Source of the DNA: JADFXI01 sp963784135
GTDB taxonomy: Bacteria; Nitrospirota; Thermodesulfovibrionia; Thermodesulfovibrionales; Dissulfurispiraceae
NCBI GenBank assembly: GCA_963784135.1
Contig: CAWAQG010000008.1
Location: 310,001-374,000 of the forward strand
Direction of reading: 5' to 3'
Length of the DNA stretch: 64,000 bases
Part shown: piece after piece, positions 25,345 through 34,198 of the stretch
How the letters are laid out: each line of letters opens with the position of its first letter
Numbering within the stretch: position 1 is the first letter of the stretch
Program-made: the position numbers and the translations under genes
Notes under the pieces: model-generated
Told to the model about the DNA's origin: nothing
Database searches by the model: none
Seen by the model: the letters and a program-made list of their open reading frames with translations, nothing else

Positions 25345-26745
25345 ATGGACTATAACGTTATAATTGTCGGCGCAGGGCCAGCAGGGATTTTTTGTGCGCT
25401 CGAACTTGCCGCTAAAGCGCCGGCGCTTAAAATCCTGATAATCGAACAGGGCAAGGATATTGACCGCCGCCACTGTCCCATGGATGCCGGGGGAAAAGTG
25501 TGCATCTCATGCCCGCAATGCGAACTGGTAAGCGGTTGGGGCGGTGCAGGCGCATACAGTGACGGTAAGCTTACCCTCTCTCCTGAGATCGGCGGATTTC
25601 TCAGCCGGTATATGGATAGGGATGCTCTTCAGCCCCTTATAGAATTTGTTGACGGTATTTATGTGAAATATGGCGCTCCAGCCGAACTTTATGGCAACGA
25701 CAGCAGAGCAGTGAGCAGCATAAAGGACCTTGCAGCGAGAAACGACCTGACCTTTATTCCCTCGAAAATACGGCATATCGGCACTGACAGGTGCAGGGAA
25801 GTGTTGACGAAAATGAGAAGGGCAATTGACGGAAAAGTCGACACTATATTTGAGAAGGATGTGCAGACAATAGTTGTTGATAAAAATAAAGCTGTCGGCG
25901 TAAGGCTTGGGGACGGTCTCGAAATCCGCGCTGATTACATAATCCTGGCGCCTGGCAGGGCCTCTTCAAAATGGCTTGAGACAGAAGCAAAAAGGCTCAA
26001 ACTTACCTTGCTCAAGAACCCTGTGGATATTGGCGTCCGGGTTGAGGTGCCCGCGCCTGTGCTTGAACCTCTTACACTGGCGACATATGAACCCAAAATG
26101 ATTTTTTACTCAAAAAAATTCGATGATAAAGTCAGAACATTTTGCGTGAATCCATATGGCGAAGTTGTGAAAGAGCATCTGAACGGCATATGGACGGTAA
26201 ACGGCCACAGCTATTCCGACAAAAAGACTGCCAACACTAACTTTGCCATTCTTTCGAGCACTTTTTTCACAGAGCCCTTTAATGAGCCGATATCCTACGG
26301 CATGTATATAGCGCGGCTTGCAAATTTCCTTGGGGGTGGGGTCATCGTACAGCGGCTGGGCGATCTTGTCAAAGGCAGGCGGTCCACGCCTGAAAGGATA
26401 GCAAGGGGGATTGTCACTCCCACGCTGAGTGATGCAACGCCGGGCGATTTGAGCTTTGTGTTGCCGTACCGTTATTTGTCCAATCTCCTGGAGATGCTCG
26501 AAGTTATTGACAGGATAGCTCCCGGCGTCAACTCCAGGCACACCCTTCTTTATGGTGTGGAGGTGAAATTTTATTCTATGCAGATCAAGCTGACAAACAG
26601 CCTTGAAACAGAGATACAGGACCTGTTTGCCATCGGCGACGGGGCGGGGGTCAGCAGGGGTCTGATACAGGCGTCGGCCTCCGGAGTTATAGCTGCGCGG
26701 GAAGTGATAAAAAGAACCGGAGGTAAGGTTATGGGTAATAGGTAA
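25345..26745 (+). CDS. COG2509-type FAD-dependent oxidoreductase
   Basis: 466 residues from ATG 25345 (GGGGGG upstream); a GTG at 25312 overlapping the surE stop is the alternative. MDYNVIIVGAGPAGIFCALE is the FAD-binding Rossmann loop. MDAGGKVCISCPQCELVSGWGGAGAYSDGK (split at about 46-75) has a C-x2-C-like pair typical of this uncharacterised dehydrogenase family. The C-terminal IGDGAGVSRGLIQASASG (about 432-449) is the second FAD contact. The last codons (KVMGNR) and the stop lie in a heptamer repeat, so the natural C-terminus may have been altered. Confidence 0.8.
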   Translation: MDYNVIIVGAGPAGIFCALELAAKAPALKILIIEQGKDIDRRHCPMDAGGKVCISCPQCELVSGWGGAGAYSDGKLTLSPEIGGFLSRYMDRDALQPLIEFVDGIYVKYGAPAELYGNDSRAVSSIKDLAARNDLTFIPSKIRHIGTDRCREVLTKMRRAIDGKVDTIFEKDVQTIVVDKNKAVGVRLGDGLEIRADYIILAPGRASSKWLETEAKRLKLTLLKNPVDIGVRVEVPAPVLEPLTLATYEPKMIFYSKKFDDKVRTFCVNPYGEVVKEHLNGIWTVNGHSYSDKKTANTNFAILSSTFFTEPFNEPISYGMYIARLANFLGGGVIVQRLGDLVKGRRSTPERIARGIVTPTLSDATPGDLSFVLPYRYLSNLLEMLEVIDRIAPGVNSRHTLLYGVEVKFYSMQIKLTNSLETEIQDLFAIGDGAGVSRGLIQASASGVIAAREVIKRTGGKVMGNR

Positions 26746-26806
26746 TAGGTCATGGGTAAAGGATACAAATTTTTTACCCATCGCCTATAACCCATTACCT
26801 ATAACC
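26727..26806. repeat. heptamer hairpin repeat 1
   Basis: Units of the type GGTAATA/GGTCATG are tandemly arranged at 26727-26760, and their near reverse complement occupies 26773-26806, so the RNA would fold into a long stem. It supplies the stop codon of the upstream flavoprotein gene. Related units occur at 30279-30357, 47451-47528 and inside nifEN. Confidence 0.8.
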
Positions 26807-26814
26807 TGTATTTA

Positions 26815-27459
26815 ATGATGGATTATGCGAAACTCAGAGAGGCGATGGTAAATGCGCAGCTTATCTCACGGGGGATTACTGATACCCGTGTCCTCGCTGC
26901 CATGAAAAAAGTCCCGCGCCATCTTTTCATGCCCGAAGACTTATGGGAAAGGGCTTATGACGATGTGGCACTCCCCATCGGCGAAGGACAGACAATATCC
27001 CAACCCTATATGGTTGCCGTGATGACAGAACTCCTCGAACTCGGTGGAGACGAAAAAGTGCTCGAGATTGGCACCGGCTCAGGATATCAGGCGGCCCTGC
27101 TGTCCGAGCTTTCGCGTGAGGTTTTTACAATAGAAAGAATTCCGGCCCTTGCCGATGAGTCGCGGGCCCGCCTTGCCGGGCTCGGCTATAATAATGTAAT
27201 CGTGCTGACGGGGGACGGTTCCAAAGGACTGGAGGACAAGGCGCCGTTTGACAGAATTATTATTACTGCTGCCGCACCTGAACTGCCTGAAACACTGGTG
27301 AAACAGCTCAAAGAGGACGGGATTATTGTTGCTCCTGTCGGAGAACGGTTCTCGCAGGTTGTGATCAAGGGACGCAAAAAAAAGGGGCTCCTTGCAGAGG
27401 AGTTCCATACGCCCTGTGTTTTTGTTCCGCTTATCGGTGAGTACGGCTGGAAGGGATAA
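26815..27459 (+). CDS. pcm: protein-L-isoaspartate O-methyltransferase
   Basis: 214 residues. Features: MISRGITDTRVLAAMKKVPRH-like start, LPIGEGQTISQPYMVA (about 53-68), the SAM loop VLEIGTGSGYQAALL (about 82-96) and VAPVGERFSQ (about 178-187). It repairs damaged aspartyl residues with SAM. Start ATG 26815 or the next codon (ATG 26818). It follows the heptamer repeat by 9 bases, so read-through from surE is uncertain. Confidence 0.95.
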   Translation: MMDYAKLREAMVNAQLISRGITDTRVLAAMKKVPRHLFMPEDLWERAYDDVALPIGEGQTISQPYMVAVMTELLELGGDEKVLEIGTGSGYQAALLSELSREVFTIERIPALADESRARLAGLGYNNVIVLTGDGSKGLEDKAPFDRIIITAAAPELPETLVKQLKEDGIIVAPVGERFSQVVIKGRKKKGLLAEEFHTPCVFVPLIGEYGWKG

Positions 27460-27531
27460 GCGGCAAGCGACCATGGCTTGGAATCTGTTATAATGCTAAA
27501 GATTCTAACTTAATGTGATGAGGGTAATATA

Positions 27532-27897
27532 ATGAAGTATAGGCCGGTCCTGTTATTTGAAGCATTGTGTTTCCTGTGCATTATAGTTTTTCTTTATGGG
27601 TGCGCGGCCCCGATCTCCCTTGAAGAGCACACCAGGGACCTGATAGCAAGACCATTATCAGAACTTAAGGAGGAAATGAATCGTCCTGATTCATATGCTT
27701 CAAAAACTGGATGGAAAGAATCTACTTATCCGCTTGCCAATGGGGATTTTGTTTATATCGAACCACTTCGTGCCGATTGTTCCGTGCTTTGGGAAATAAA
27801 TCCAGGTGGAACAATTATAGGCTATCAGTCCAGGGGAAATGGTTGTCCTGAGGGGCCGGGCAAGGGTCTGGATGTTACGAATGGCAAGACAAATTAG
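27532..27897 (+). CDS. small lipoprotein
   Basis: 121 residues. N-terminal signal with lipobox IVFLYGCAAP (Cys at about 24). The mature part of about 97 residues has two further Cys residues (CSVLW, NGCPEG) that could form a disulfide. It is preceded by GAGGG. It is convergent with the gene at 27901-28146, only 3 bases separating the stops. Function unknown. Confidence 0.65.
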   Translation: MKYRPVLLFEALCFLCIIVFLYGCAAPISLEEHTRDLIARPLSELKEEMNRPDSYASKTGWKESTYPLANGDFVYIEPLRADCSVLWEINPGGTIIGYQSRGNGCPEGPGKGLDVTNGKTN

Positions 27898-27900
27898 GCC

Positions 27901-28146
27901 CTAAAGTTTCTTTCGAAGATATTCAACAACCACATAGCCAATCAATGCAGTGACGATAGCAATTGCAAAATTAGTGGGTGTAAAAATATCCTGAGCGGCG
28001 AAAAAAAAGCTCTTTCCTTGTCCGTTGGTACGAGTAAATTCTCCCATCAAAAGATTGGAATAAAAGAGGAAGATGATAAACCCCGTCTCGACTACCGCTC
28101 TCGAAAGCGGGGCCAATTTTCGTGTTTTTTGTGGTTTTGGGACCAT
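27901..28146 (-). CDS. small two-helix membrane protein
   Basis: 81 residues with two hydrophobic segments (about 17-34 and 57-76) and basic ends. No known motif. Convergent with the lipoprotein gene and upstream of nothing obviously related; amtB ends 29 bases further on the same strand. Function unknown. Confidence 0.4.
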   Translation of the reverse strand: MVPKPQKTRKLAPLSRAVVETGFIIFLFYSNLLMGEFTRTNGQGKSFFFAAQDIFTPTNFAIAIVTALIGYVVVEYLRKKL

Positions 28147-28174
28147 TTAGTGATTATAACAGATTATCCTCTTC

Positions 28175-29779
28175 CTACCTGCGAGACTTCGTCAGGTTGA
28201 AGTCCGGATATGCGTTAACATTGACTTCGTTCAGGTCGAGGCCATCGAATTCCACTTCCGAGGATACTCGAATAGGAATTATTTTATCCAGCAGCCTGAA
28301 GAACACGAACATCACGACGAAAACAAAGGCGAAGTTCACGCAAACGCCGATAAGCTCGGCCGTTAACTGTGAAGTGCCGCCATAAAACAGACCTTTTACC
28401 GTACCGGGAACGTTGTTCAGTCCGTCACCGTATGTGCCGTCCGCGAAAAGTCCGAGCGCGATAAGCCCCCAGGCGCCGCACGTGCCGTGAACAGATATCG
28501 CGCCTACAGGATCATCTACTTTTAATGTTCTCTCAACAAAAAAGATGCTCATGCAACAGAGTACACCGGCAACAAGCCCTATAATTACTGCCCCGAATGT
28601 GTTCACGAATGCGCACGGCGCTGAGATAGCCACGAGTCCGGCAAGGAGTCCGTTTGCGGACAAGGAGAGGTCCGGCTTGCCGTAAAATATCCACATGTAC
28701 GCCATTGCCGAAAAGGAAGCTGCCGCTGACGCAAGCAGGGTATTTACCGCTATGACCCCGATTCTCAAATCGCCTCCGGCAAGGGTCCGTCCGGAAGTGA
28801 ACGCGAACCAGCCAAAGAAAAGTATTAAGCACCCTATAATAGCCATCGGGATATGATGTCCCGGTATTGCCCTGGGAGTTCCATCGGCCCTGAATTTTCC
28901 GATACGAGGACCGAGGACTATGGCCCCGGCCAGGGCCGAGACGCCGCCGACCATATGGACAACTGAGGACCCCGCGAAATCCAGGACCCCATGGCCGAGT
29001 CCGAAGTTTTTCCCGAGCTGTGACAGCCACCCTCCGCCCCATACCCAGTTTGCATATATGGGGTAAGTAAACATGGCGATAAAGAACCCGAAGACCATGA
29101 ATGATTTAAATGCCCAGCGCTCAGCCATGGCGCCGGTTGGAATTGTGGCAGCGGTATTCATAAATACAACCTGGAAAAGAAAGAGCGTTATGATCGAAGC
29201 ATCATAGGTCTGCCCTGAAAGGAAAAAACCTTTTGTGCCGAAGAGGCCAAAACCCTTTCCGAACAGGCGCATCGTGAATTCGCCATCCAGCAATCCTGTT
29301 CCGCCGGCGAGGGGCCCGGCGCCGGCGCCGCCCATCTGTAGCGCATATCCGCAAATCCAGTAACCGAGCACCCCAAAAACAAACACCATGAAGTTCATCG
29401 CCATGGTATGGGCGGCATTCTTTGCCCTTGTAAAACCGGTTTCTTCCATTGCAAAGCCTGCCTGCATGAAAAAGACGAGATAAGCGCATATCAATGTCCA
29501 TACAAAATTAATGGCGATCCTGTTATGGCCGACGACATCAGCCACTTTTATGGCAAGCGGCTCGTTTGTTGCCAGTTTTTTAATGTCGTCCGCAGTCGGA
29601 GCTCCTGATGTGGCGCCAATTACGTCCCCTGTCCCCCCCGTATTAACGCCGGATGGGTCGGGTTTAAGCTCCTGCTCCTGAGCAGGCTGGGCTTGTTCAT
29701 CCGCAAACGCCGGCAGTGCCGGCATCATGTGCCCCATCAGCAGGAACATTAACAGCAAAAACGCCCATCCCTTTTTCAT
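28175..29779 (-). CDS. amtB: ammonium transporter AmtB
   Basis: 534 residues from ATG 29779, preceded by AAGGAG. A cleavable signal peptide (about 1-27, ending AFADEQ) and an acidic/Pro-rich segment come before eleven membrane helices of the Amt/Rh family. DFAGSSVVHMVGG (about 267-279) and SVHGTCGAWGLIALGLFADG (about 430-449) contain the pore histidines. It conducts ammonium across the inner membrane. It is longer than E. coli AmtB because of the periplasmic extension and a C-terminal tail of about 35 residues, the part that contacts GlnK-type proteins in relatives. It is co-oriented with the SMR-like gene, whose promoter has sigma-54 features. Confidence 0.93.
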   Translation of the reverse strand: MKKGWAFLLLMFLLMGHMMPALPAFADEQAQPAQEQELKPDPSGVNTGGTGDVIGATSGAPTADDIKKLATNEPLAIKVADVVGHNRIAINFVWTLICAYLVFFMQAGFAMEETGFTRAKNAAHTMAMNFMVFVFGVLGYWICGYALQMGGAGAGPLAGGTGLLDGEFTMRLFGKGFGLFGTKGFFLSGQTYDASIITLFLFQVVFMNTAATIPTGAMAERWAFKSFMVFGFFIAMFTYPIYANWVWGGGWLSQLGKNFGLGHGVLDFAGSSVVHMVGGVSALAGAIVLGPRIGKFRADGTPRAIPGHHIPMAIIGCLILFFGWFAFTSGRTLAGGDLRIGVIAVNTLLASAAASFSAMAYMWIFYGKPDLSLSANGLLAGLVAISAPCAFVNTFGAVIIGLVAGVLCCMSIFFVERTLKVDDPVGAISVHGTCGAWGLIALGLFADGTYGDGLNNVPGTVKGLFYGGTSQLTAELIGVCVNFAFVFVVMFVFFRLLDKIIPIRVSSEVEFDGLDLNEVNVNAYPDFNLTKSRR

Positions 29780-29826
29780 TTCAGTCTCCTTATTATTGTT
29801 CGTTTTGTAAAAACGTTTCACATTTT

Positions 29827-30150
29827 TTATAGTCTATTTCCAAATTGAATTATCAGCCCGCCGCAAACAATTACCATCAACCCGATCCATGTAGTATTTG
29901 GTATATTTTCTCTGAACACGAACCTTCCAAAAAGTATACTTGTTATCGCGAAGATTGCGACGTAGACTCCGAGTAATTTTGAAAAATCCCATTTTACTAT
30001 GTTGACAACTACGCCATAACAACCCAGCATTGCGCATCCTGACAATATGATAATTAAGCTGCTCCCGCGAAGTCCCTTGCGGACAATCGCATCGCCGCCG
30101 ACCTCCAGAATTGCCGCACCGATGAAAATAAGCCAGGCAAGATAAGTCAT
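29827..30150 (-). CDS. SMR/DMT-like small multidrug-resistance family transporter
   Basis: 107 residues from ATG 30150, preceded by GGAGGG. Four membrane helices; AAILEVGGDAIVRKG (about 11-25) contains the membrane glutamate found in EmrE-type proteins. Such proteins work as dimers exporting small cations or guanidinium-like compounds. It is the first gene after the sigma-54-like promoter 30176-30191 and is followed 47 bases later by amtB, implying a nitrogen-linked role. Substrate unknown. Confidence 0.75.
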   Translation of the reverse strand: MTYLAWLIFIGAAILEVGGDAIVRKGLRGSSLIIILSGCAMLGCYGVVVNIVKWDFSKLLGVYVAIFAITSILFGRFVFRENIPNTTWIGLMVIVCGGLIIQFGNRL

Positions 30151-30175
30151 TTGTGGGCCCTCCATAACAAAGATT

Positions 30176-30191
30176 AGCTAAAACTATGCCA
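30176..30191 (-). promoter_or_regulatory. sigma-54 -24/-12-like promoter of the SMR-amtB operon
   Basis: On the minus strand the sequence is TGGCATA-N4-TAGCT, one base off the TTGCW -12 consensus. It is 26 bases before the SMR start codon. Upstream, a CTACAA-N2-TTGTAG dyad lies at 30255-30268 and a related CAACAAAATTGTA at 30237-30249. The whole 95-bp region is about 82% identical to the one before the HTH gene at 35331. Confidence 0.7.
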
Positions 30192-30278
30192 GACCGCAAC
30201 TGGCTGGTTTATAAACAAATCTTAATGGGAAAACTGCAACAAAATTGTATAATGCTACAACATTGTAGGCAAAAAACA

Positions 30279-30357
30279 GGTCATTGGTTATGGGCTATAG
30301 GCTATGGGAAAAGAAATCAGCTACCTATAACCCATGACCTATTACCTATTACCTATG
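30279..30357. repeat. heptamer hairpin repeat 2
   Basis: Same type of GGTNATA/GGTTATGGGCTATA units and inverted partner as at 26727-26806. It starts 5 bases after the stop codon of the PP2C-kinase gene on the minus strand and could act as its transcription terminator or mRNA 3' stem. Confidence 0.75.
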
Positions 30358-30361
30358 TTTG

Positions 30362-32158
30362 TTAATGCGCGGTCCCGCGGTGGAGGATCAGAAACAATAG
30401 CAGGAGGAAGACAACGAGCGGGACCGACACGGCCAGCGTAATCCAGAGCGCTTTTTTTGCGCCGCGCTTCCATGCAGCCGGCGTCTGAAGCCGGTCGCAC
30501 CGGCCGGTCAACTGAACTGAGCCGGGATTGTCCAGATCAGCTTTCATAGCCGCAGCCGAAGGATAACGGTTTCCGGGCTCGCGTTCCATGGCATGGAGGA
30601 TTACCTCTTCGACCTGGGGAGATACTTTCGGGTTGCGTTTCCGCGGCGCCACGGGGTCGCCGGTGACGCGGGCGTTCATAACCGCGAAAGGATTATCGCC
30701 ATCAAACGGCACCACGCCGACCGCCATTTCGTAAAGCATCGCGCCAAGACTGTAGATGTCGGTCCGCGCATCCCCGCGCTTTCCTTTGACCTGTTCGGGG
30801 GCCATGTAATCGGGCGTGCCGACCGCGGGCGTAAAACCGGCGAACGTGATCCGTCTCCCCTCCGCGGCCCTGGCGATGCCGAAGTCCATGACCCGTATAG
30901 TGCCGTCGTAGCAGATCATGATGTTCTGCGGTTTGAGGTCGCGATGGATGACGCCGTTCTCGTGCATGTGCGCCAACGCCTCGCATACATAACTTGCTAT
31001 CTTGATCGCGTCCTTTTCGGGCATCGGGCGGACACTGTTCAGCAGGTGCGAGAGCGTATAGCCGTGCAAATACTCTGTTACGATATACGGCCTGCTGCGG
31101 TGTTCCTCCTCCACGGGAATGAATTTCAGTATGTAGGGATGATTCAGGCGGTTCCCGATCTCTTCCTCGCGCTGAAAGCGGGAGTAGAAGCCGGGATCGC
31201 TCTCAAATTCCATCAACGGCACTTTGACCGCCACGGTCTCCTTGGTTCTCAGGTCGGTTGCCCTGAATATGGTAGCCATGCCGCTGCGGCTGATGGTCTC
31301 AAGGATCAGAAAACGCTCATCGAGGGTGTACCCGGGCCGGAGTTCGTAACGGCTCGTCAGGTCCGCCCGCTCCTGATACATCGGTACGCCCCGATAATAC
31401 GCCATTTTCTCTACGTCGTTGATCTGCAGGACCTGCACGGAAAGATTGTCATCGGTCCCCCGCTGCTCTGCCAGGGCGATAAGCTGACGGCAGGCCTGGG
31501 CCGGAGAAAAGCGCGATACGATGTCGGCGATCTCGCTGTCCGCGACATGCGCATACAAGCCGTCGGAACAAAGCACGACCCGGTCGCCAATGAACACTGT
31601 GGTGCTCTCCACGTCAGGCCGGACCACCGGCTCATGTCCGACGCTGCGGGTCAGAACAGAACGTTTTTCGCTCGTTCTGGCGTCTTGTTCGGTAATCATC
31701 CCGAATTTTTGTTGCATGCCGACATATGTATGATCTGTGGACAACTGTTTGATTTCTGCCTTGCGGACCAGATAGACGCGCGAATCTCCCACATTGCCCA
31801 CTATGATTTCATCGTTGCGCAATATAACGATTGACAGGGTTGTCGCCATTCGGGACTTGCCGTGGTCCTCCATGCCCTTGTCGTATACAGCAACATTTGC
31901 GGCGTTGAACATCTGGGTCAGCAACTGCTGAGGAGACTGCTCCTCAGGAGTCTCGCGGAAGGTTTTCAAGGCTGTCTCCACAGAAAGCCGGCTGGCCACT
32001 TCACCACGGTGCAGCCCGCCAACGCCGTCGGCGAGCGCAGCCACCGCGCCGCGGTTCCGCTTCTCCTCAATAGTTTCCGGCTGCCAGAAGCCGACGAAAT
32101 CCTCGTTGTTCTCGCGCGCAGGTCCGGGTGAAGAAAGTTCAGAGTATGTCAGTTCCAT
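30362..32158 (-). CDS. PP2C phosphatase - Ser/Thr protein kinase fusion, membrane anchored
   Basis: 598 residues. PP2C domain (about 1-240) with RENNEDFVG, ALADGVGGLHRGE, GNVGDSRVYL and LCSDGLY providing the metal-binding Asp residues. Kinase domain (about 278-545) with ISRSGMATIF (a P-loop lacking some Gly), VAVKVPL, the catalytic HRDLKPQNIM, DFGIA and the APE motif. One membrane helix near the end (about 570-592) and a short tail. Phosphatase and kinase in one chain would give opposing activities on shared targets. It lies between the amino-acid permease and the amtB promoter region. Targets unknown. Confidence 0.85.
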   Translation of the reverse strand: MELTYSELSSPGPARENNEDFVGFWQPETIEEKRNRGAVAALADGVGGLHRGEVASRLSVETALKTFRETPEEQSPQQLLTQMFNAANVAVYDKGMEDHGKSRMATTLSIVILRNDEIIVGNVGDSRVYLVRKAEIKQLSTDHTYVGMQQKFGMITEQDARTSEKRSVLTRSVGHEPVVRPDVESTTVFIGDRVVLCSDGLYAHVADSEIADIVSRFSPAQACRQLIALAEQRGTDDNLSVQVLQINDVEKMAYYRGVPMYQERADLTSRYELRPGYTLDERFLILETISRSGMATIFRATDLRTKETVAVKVPLMEFESDPGFYSRFQREEEIGNRLNHPYILKFIPVEEEHRSRPYIVTEYLHGYTLSHLLNSVRPMPEKDAIKIASYVCEALAHMHENGVIHRDLKPQNIMICYDGTIRVMDFGIARAAEGRRITFAGFTPAVGTPDYMAPEQVKGKRGDARTDIYSLGAMLYEMAVGVVPFDGDNPFAVMNARVTGDPVAPRKRNPKVSPQVEEVILHAMEREPGNRYPSAAAMKADLDNPGSVQLTGRCDRLQTPAAWKRGAKKALWITLAVSVPLVVFLLLLFLILHRGTAH

Positions 32159-32205
32159 AATTCAGCCATTTTAGCATTTTCCCCCATGAAATTATCAGTG
32201 TAAAA

Positions 32206-32234
32206 GGACAGCCACCCGTCAGGGCGGCTGTCCC
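32206..32234 (-). terminator. intrinsic terminator after the permease gene
   Basis: The minus strand has GGGACAGCC and GGCTGTCC arms around a short GC-rich loop (32206-32213 with 32226-32234), followed by a short T-run (CCTTTTAC). It would end transcription of the HTH-porin-permease set before the kinase gene. Confidence 0.6.
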
Positions 32235-32269
32235 GATTTGCTCCTGCTGAGAAACTTTGATGTTGCCTG

Positions 32270-34174
32270 CTAAACCGTAGATACCGGTTTGCTGGTAAGC
32301 AGAACTTCCCTGCCTTTGGCCCTGCTTGACTTGAGGAAGTAGAAGGCCCCGTAAATGCCCCATAGCGCGCATACACCCAGCGCAATGAACGGTTCCTTCC
32401 AACTCATGCCTGCGACGGTGAACGGCCCGATCAGGTAAAAGAGCATGATCGACAAGTTCGCCAATAAACCGAGAATAGGGATTACTACATGCTTAATGCC
32501 GTTGAAGCTGTGGTGTTCCCTAAAGGCCACCATCGCTATATAGCATGTTATCATGTAGAGGAGGAACGTGCCGAAGTTGCTGACCAGCGTGACGATGACC
32601 AGCGTGTTGGGCAGCTTCACGTACATATCAGGCGAGAAGATGCCGAAGCTGTACCAGAAGTTGTGCTTGTCGAGGGCTGCGGGCGCTGTAGACTGGCCCC
32701 CCATGTATACCGATACTGTGACGATGCCGATTATCACCGAAATCACGGCCAGCGTCCAGATCGCGCGGTGAGGCGACAGGTTCTTGCCGTGAAGCAGGCC
32801 GAAGTGCGAAGGAACTTCCTCGTCGCGGCCCATCGCGTACGTTACCCGGGCGCCAGTGCTGAGGCAGGAGAGAGTGGTGCCGATCAATGCGAGGAAAACT
32901 GTGAAGGCCTGGACCAGCATGAATGCCTTGCCTGCCGCGTAAGAGCCGAACAGCCATGTGCCTGCAAGGACCATCAGGTCGCCGATCGGCGCGCTGGAAG
33001 CGCCTGCACTCGGCATGGTGTATCCGTTATGCAGCATGTAGTTGGCTGCGAAATACTCGATCAGGTAGCAGAAGGCGCCCTGGATTGCAAGCGATAGCAG
33101 CACCGCCCTCGGAATATCTTTTTTCGGCCGCTTGGCTTCCTCACCCATCGCAGTGACCGACTCGAAACCGACCAGGATCAGAATTGCGATGGCAGCCTGA
33201 ATGAATATGAAATTAAACCCATGAGGAGCGACGACAGATGCGGCGTTTTTGTGATAGTTGAAGGTGGGGTTTCCTTTGTCATCCTTTGTGATCGCCCCGT
33301 CGACATAATCTACCGTGAACGGCGCAGCGAGCTTCGGATCAGCCACAGCCTTGCCGTCCTTGTCAGCCGGCACAGGCATGCTTGTTTTCTCATCTGTAGC
33401 GTCAACCATTGTGTAGACCGGCTTGTTGTCCTTGTCCAGAGTGGGTTTGCCGTTAGCATCCAGCACAGGCACCGGGTTCCCTTTATCGTCCTTCTGGACA
33501 ACCTGGGCGACCTGATAGTTCACCGCGACGCCGTTGGACAGATGGTAACCAGTTGATCCCTGCGGATGCTGGACGCGATAGCCGATAGCGATCACCGAGA
33601 AGACCAGCAACGCCGAAATCTGGACAATATTGATGACTACGTTGACAGCTGTCGTCCCGGTAACGCCGCGATAAGCGATGTATGCAACGCTGAGCGCGAA
33701 CACGATGCAGAAAAGGACCATGAACAGAGGGCTGTTATAGGTGCCGCTGAAGGTGTCGGGCCAGAATTGATTCAAGAGATATCCGCCGAGAATCGCTGTA
33801 ACGCCGACCATGACCCCTGGATACACCCAGTAATAAAGGTGGCTCGCCCATCCGGTGATGAACTTGGCGATTCGGGCGAACTTGTAAGCGTGCGTCTTTG
33901 AGAGGAACGCCTGCTCCGCGTACAGGTAGGACGAACCGGGGCCCGGATAGAGCTTGGACAGTTCCGCGTAGCTGATCGCTGTGGCGAAGCAGAGCAACAG
34001 GGCGAACAAAATGCCGAACCACATGGATATGCCTGCCATCGGCGCTCCGTAAAGAGACTGCATTTGAAATGTTAACCACAGGAACGCGCCGGGAGCGATA
34101 AGCGCCATCGCGTTCATCGTCAGACCTGTTATGCCTAACGTTCCCCTGGTGACTGGTTGTTGTTCGTTTGCCAT
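32270..34174 (-). CDS. APC-family amino-acid permease with a large repetitive loop insertion
   Basis: 634 residues. Typical APC N-terminus (GITGLTMNAMALIAPGAF) and about 12 membrane helices; GFESVTAMGEEAKRPKKDIPRA (split at about 332-353) is the conserved amphipathic segment. Between helices at about residues 205-310 there is an extra hydrophilic stretch with repeated DDKGNP, DANGKPTLDKDNKP and DKDGKA phrases, rich in Asp/Lys/Gly/Pro, that standard relatives lack. It probably projects outside the membrane. The gene follows the porin and shares its sigma-54-like promoter, which suggests uptake of an organic nitrogen compound. Substrate unknown. Confidence 0.8.
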   Translation of the reverse strand: MANEQQPVTRGTLGITGLTMNAMALIAPGAFLWLTFQMQSLYGAPMAGISMWFGILFALLLCFATAISYAELSKLYPGPGSSYLYAEQAFLSKTHAYKFARIAKFITGWASHLYYWVYPGVMVGVTAILGGYLLNQFWPDTFSGTYNSPLFMVLFCIVFALSVAYIAYRGVTGTTAVNVVINIVQISALLVFSVIAIGYRVQHPQGSTGYHLSNGVAVNYQVAQVVQKDDKGNPVPVLDANGKPTLDKDNKPVYTMVDATDEKTSMPVPADKDGKAVADPKLAAPFTVDYVDGAITKDDKGNPTFNYHKNAASVVAPHGFNFIFIQAAIAILILVGFESVTAMGEEAKRPKKDIPRAVLLSLAIQGAFCYLIEYFAANYMLHNGYTMPSAGASSAPIGDLMVLAGTWLFGSYAAGKAFMLVQAFTVFLALIGTTLSCLSTGARVTYAMGRDEEVPSHFGLLHGKNLSPHRAIWTLAVISVIIGIVTVSVYMGGQSTAPAALDKHNFWYSFGIFSPDMYVKLPNTLVIVTLVSNFGTFLLYMITCYIAMVAFREHHSFNGIKHVVIPILGLLANLSIMLFYLIGPFTVAGMSWKEPFIALGVCALWGIYGAFYFLKSSRAKGREVLLTSKPVSTV

Positions 34175-34198
34175 AGTTATACTCCTTTTTTTTGCCGT

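Noticed and set aside
30593..31834. 413-residue plus-strand ORF
   Set aside because: Antisense shadow of the PP2C-kinase gene, whose catalytic motifs are unambiguous.
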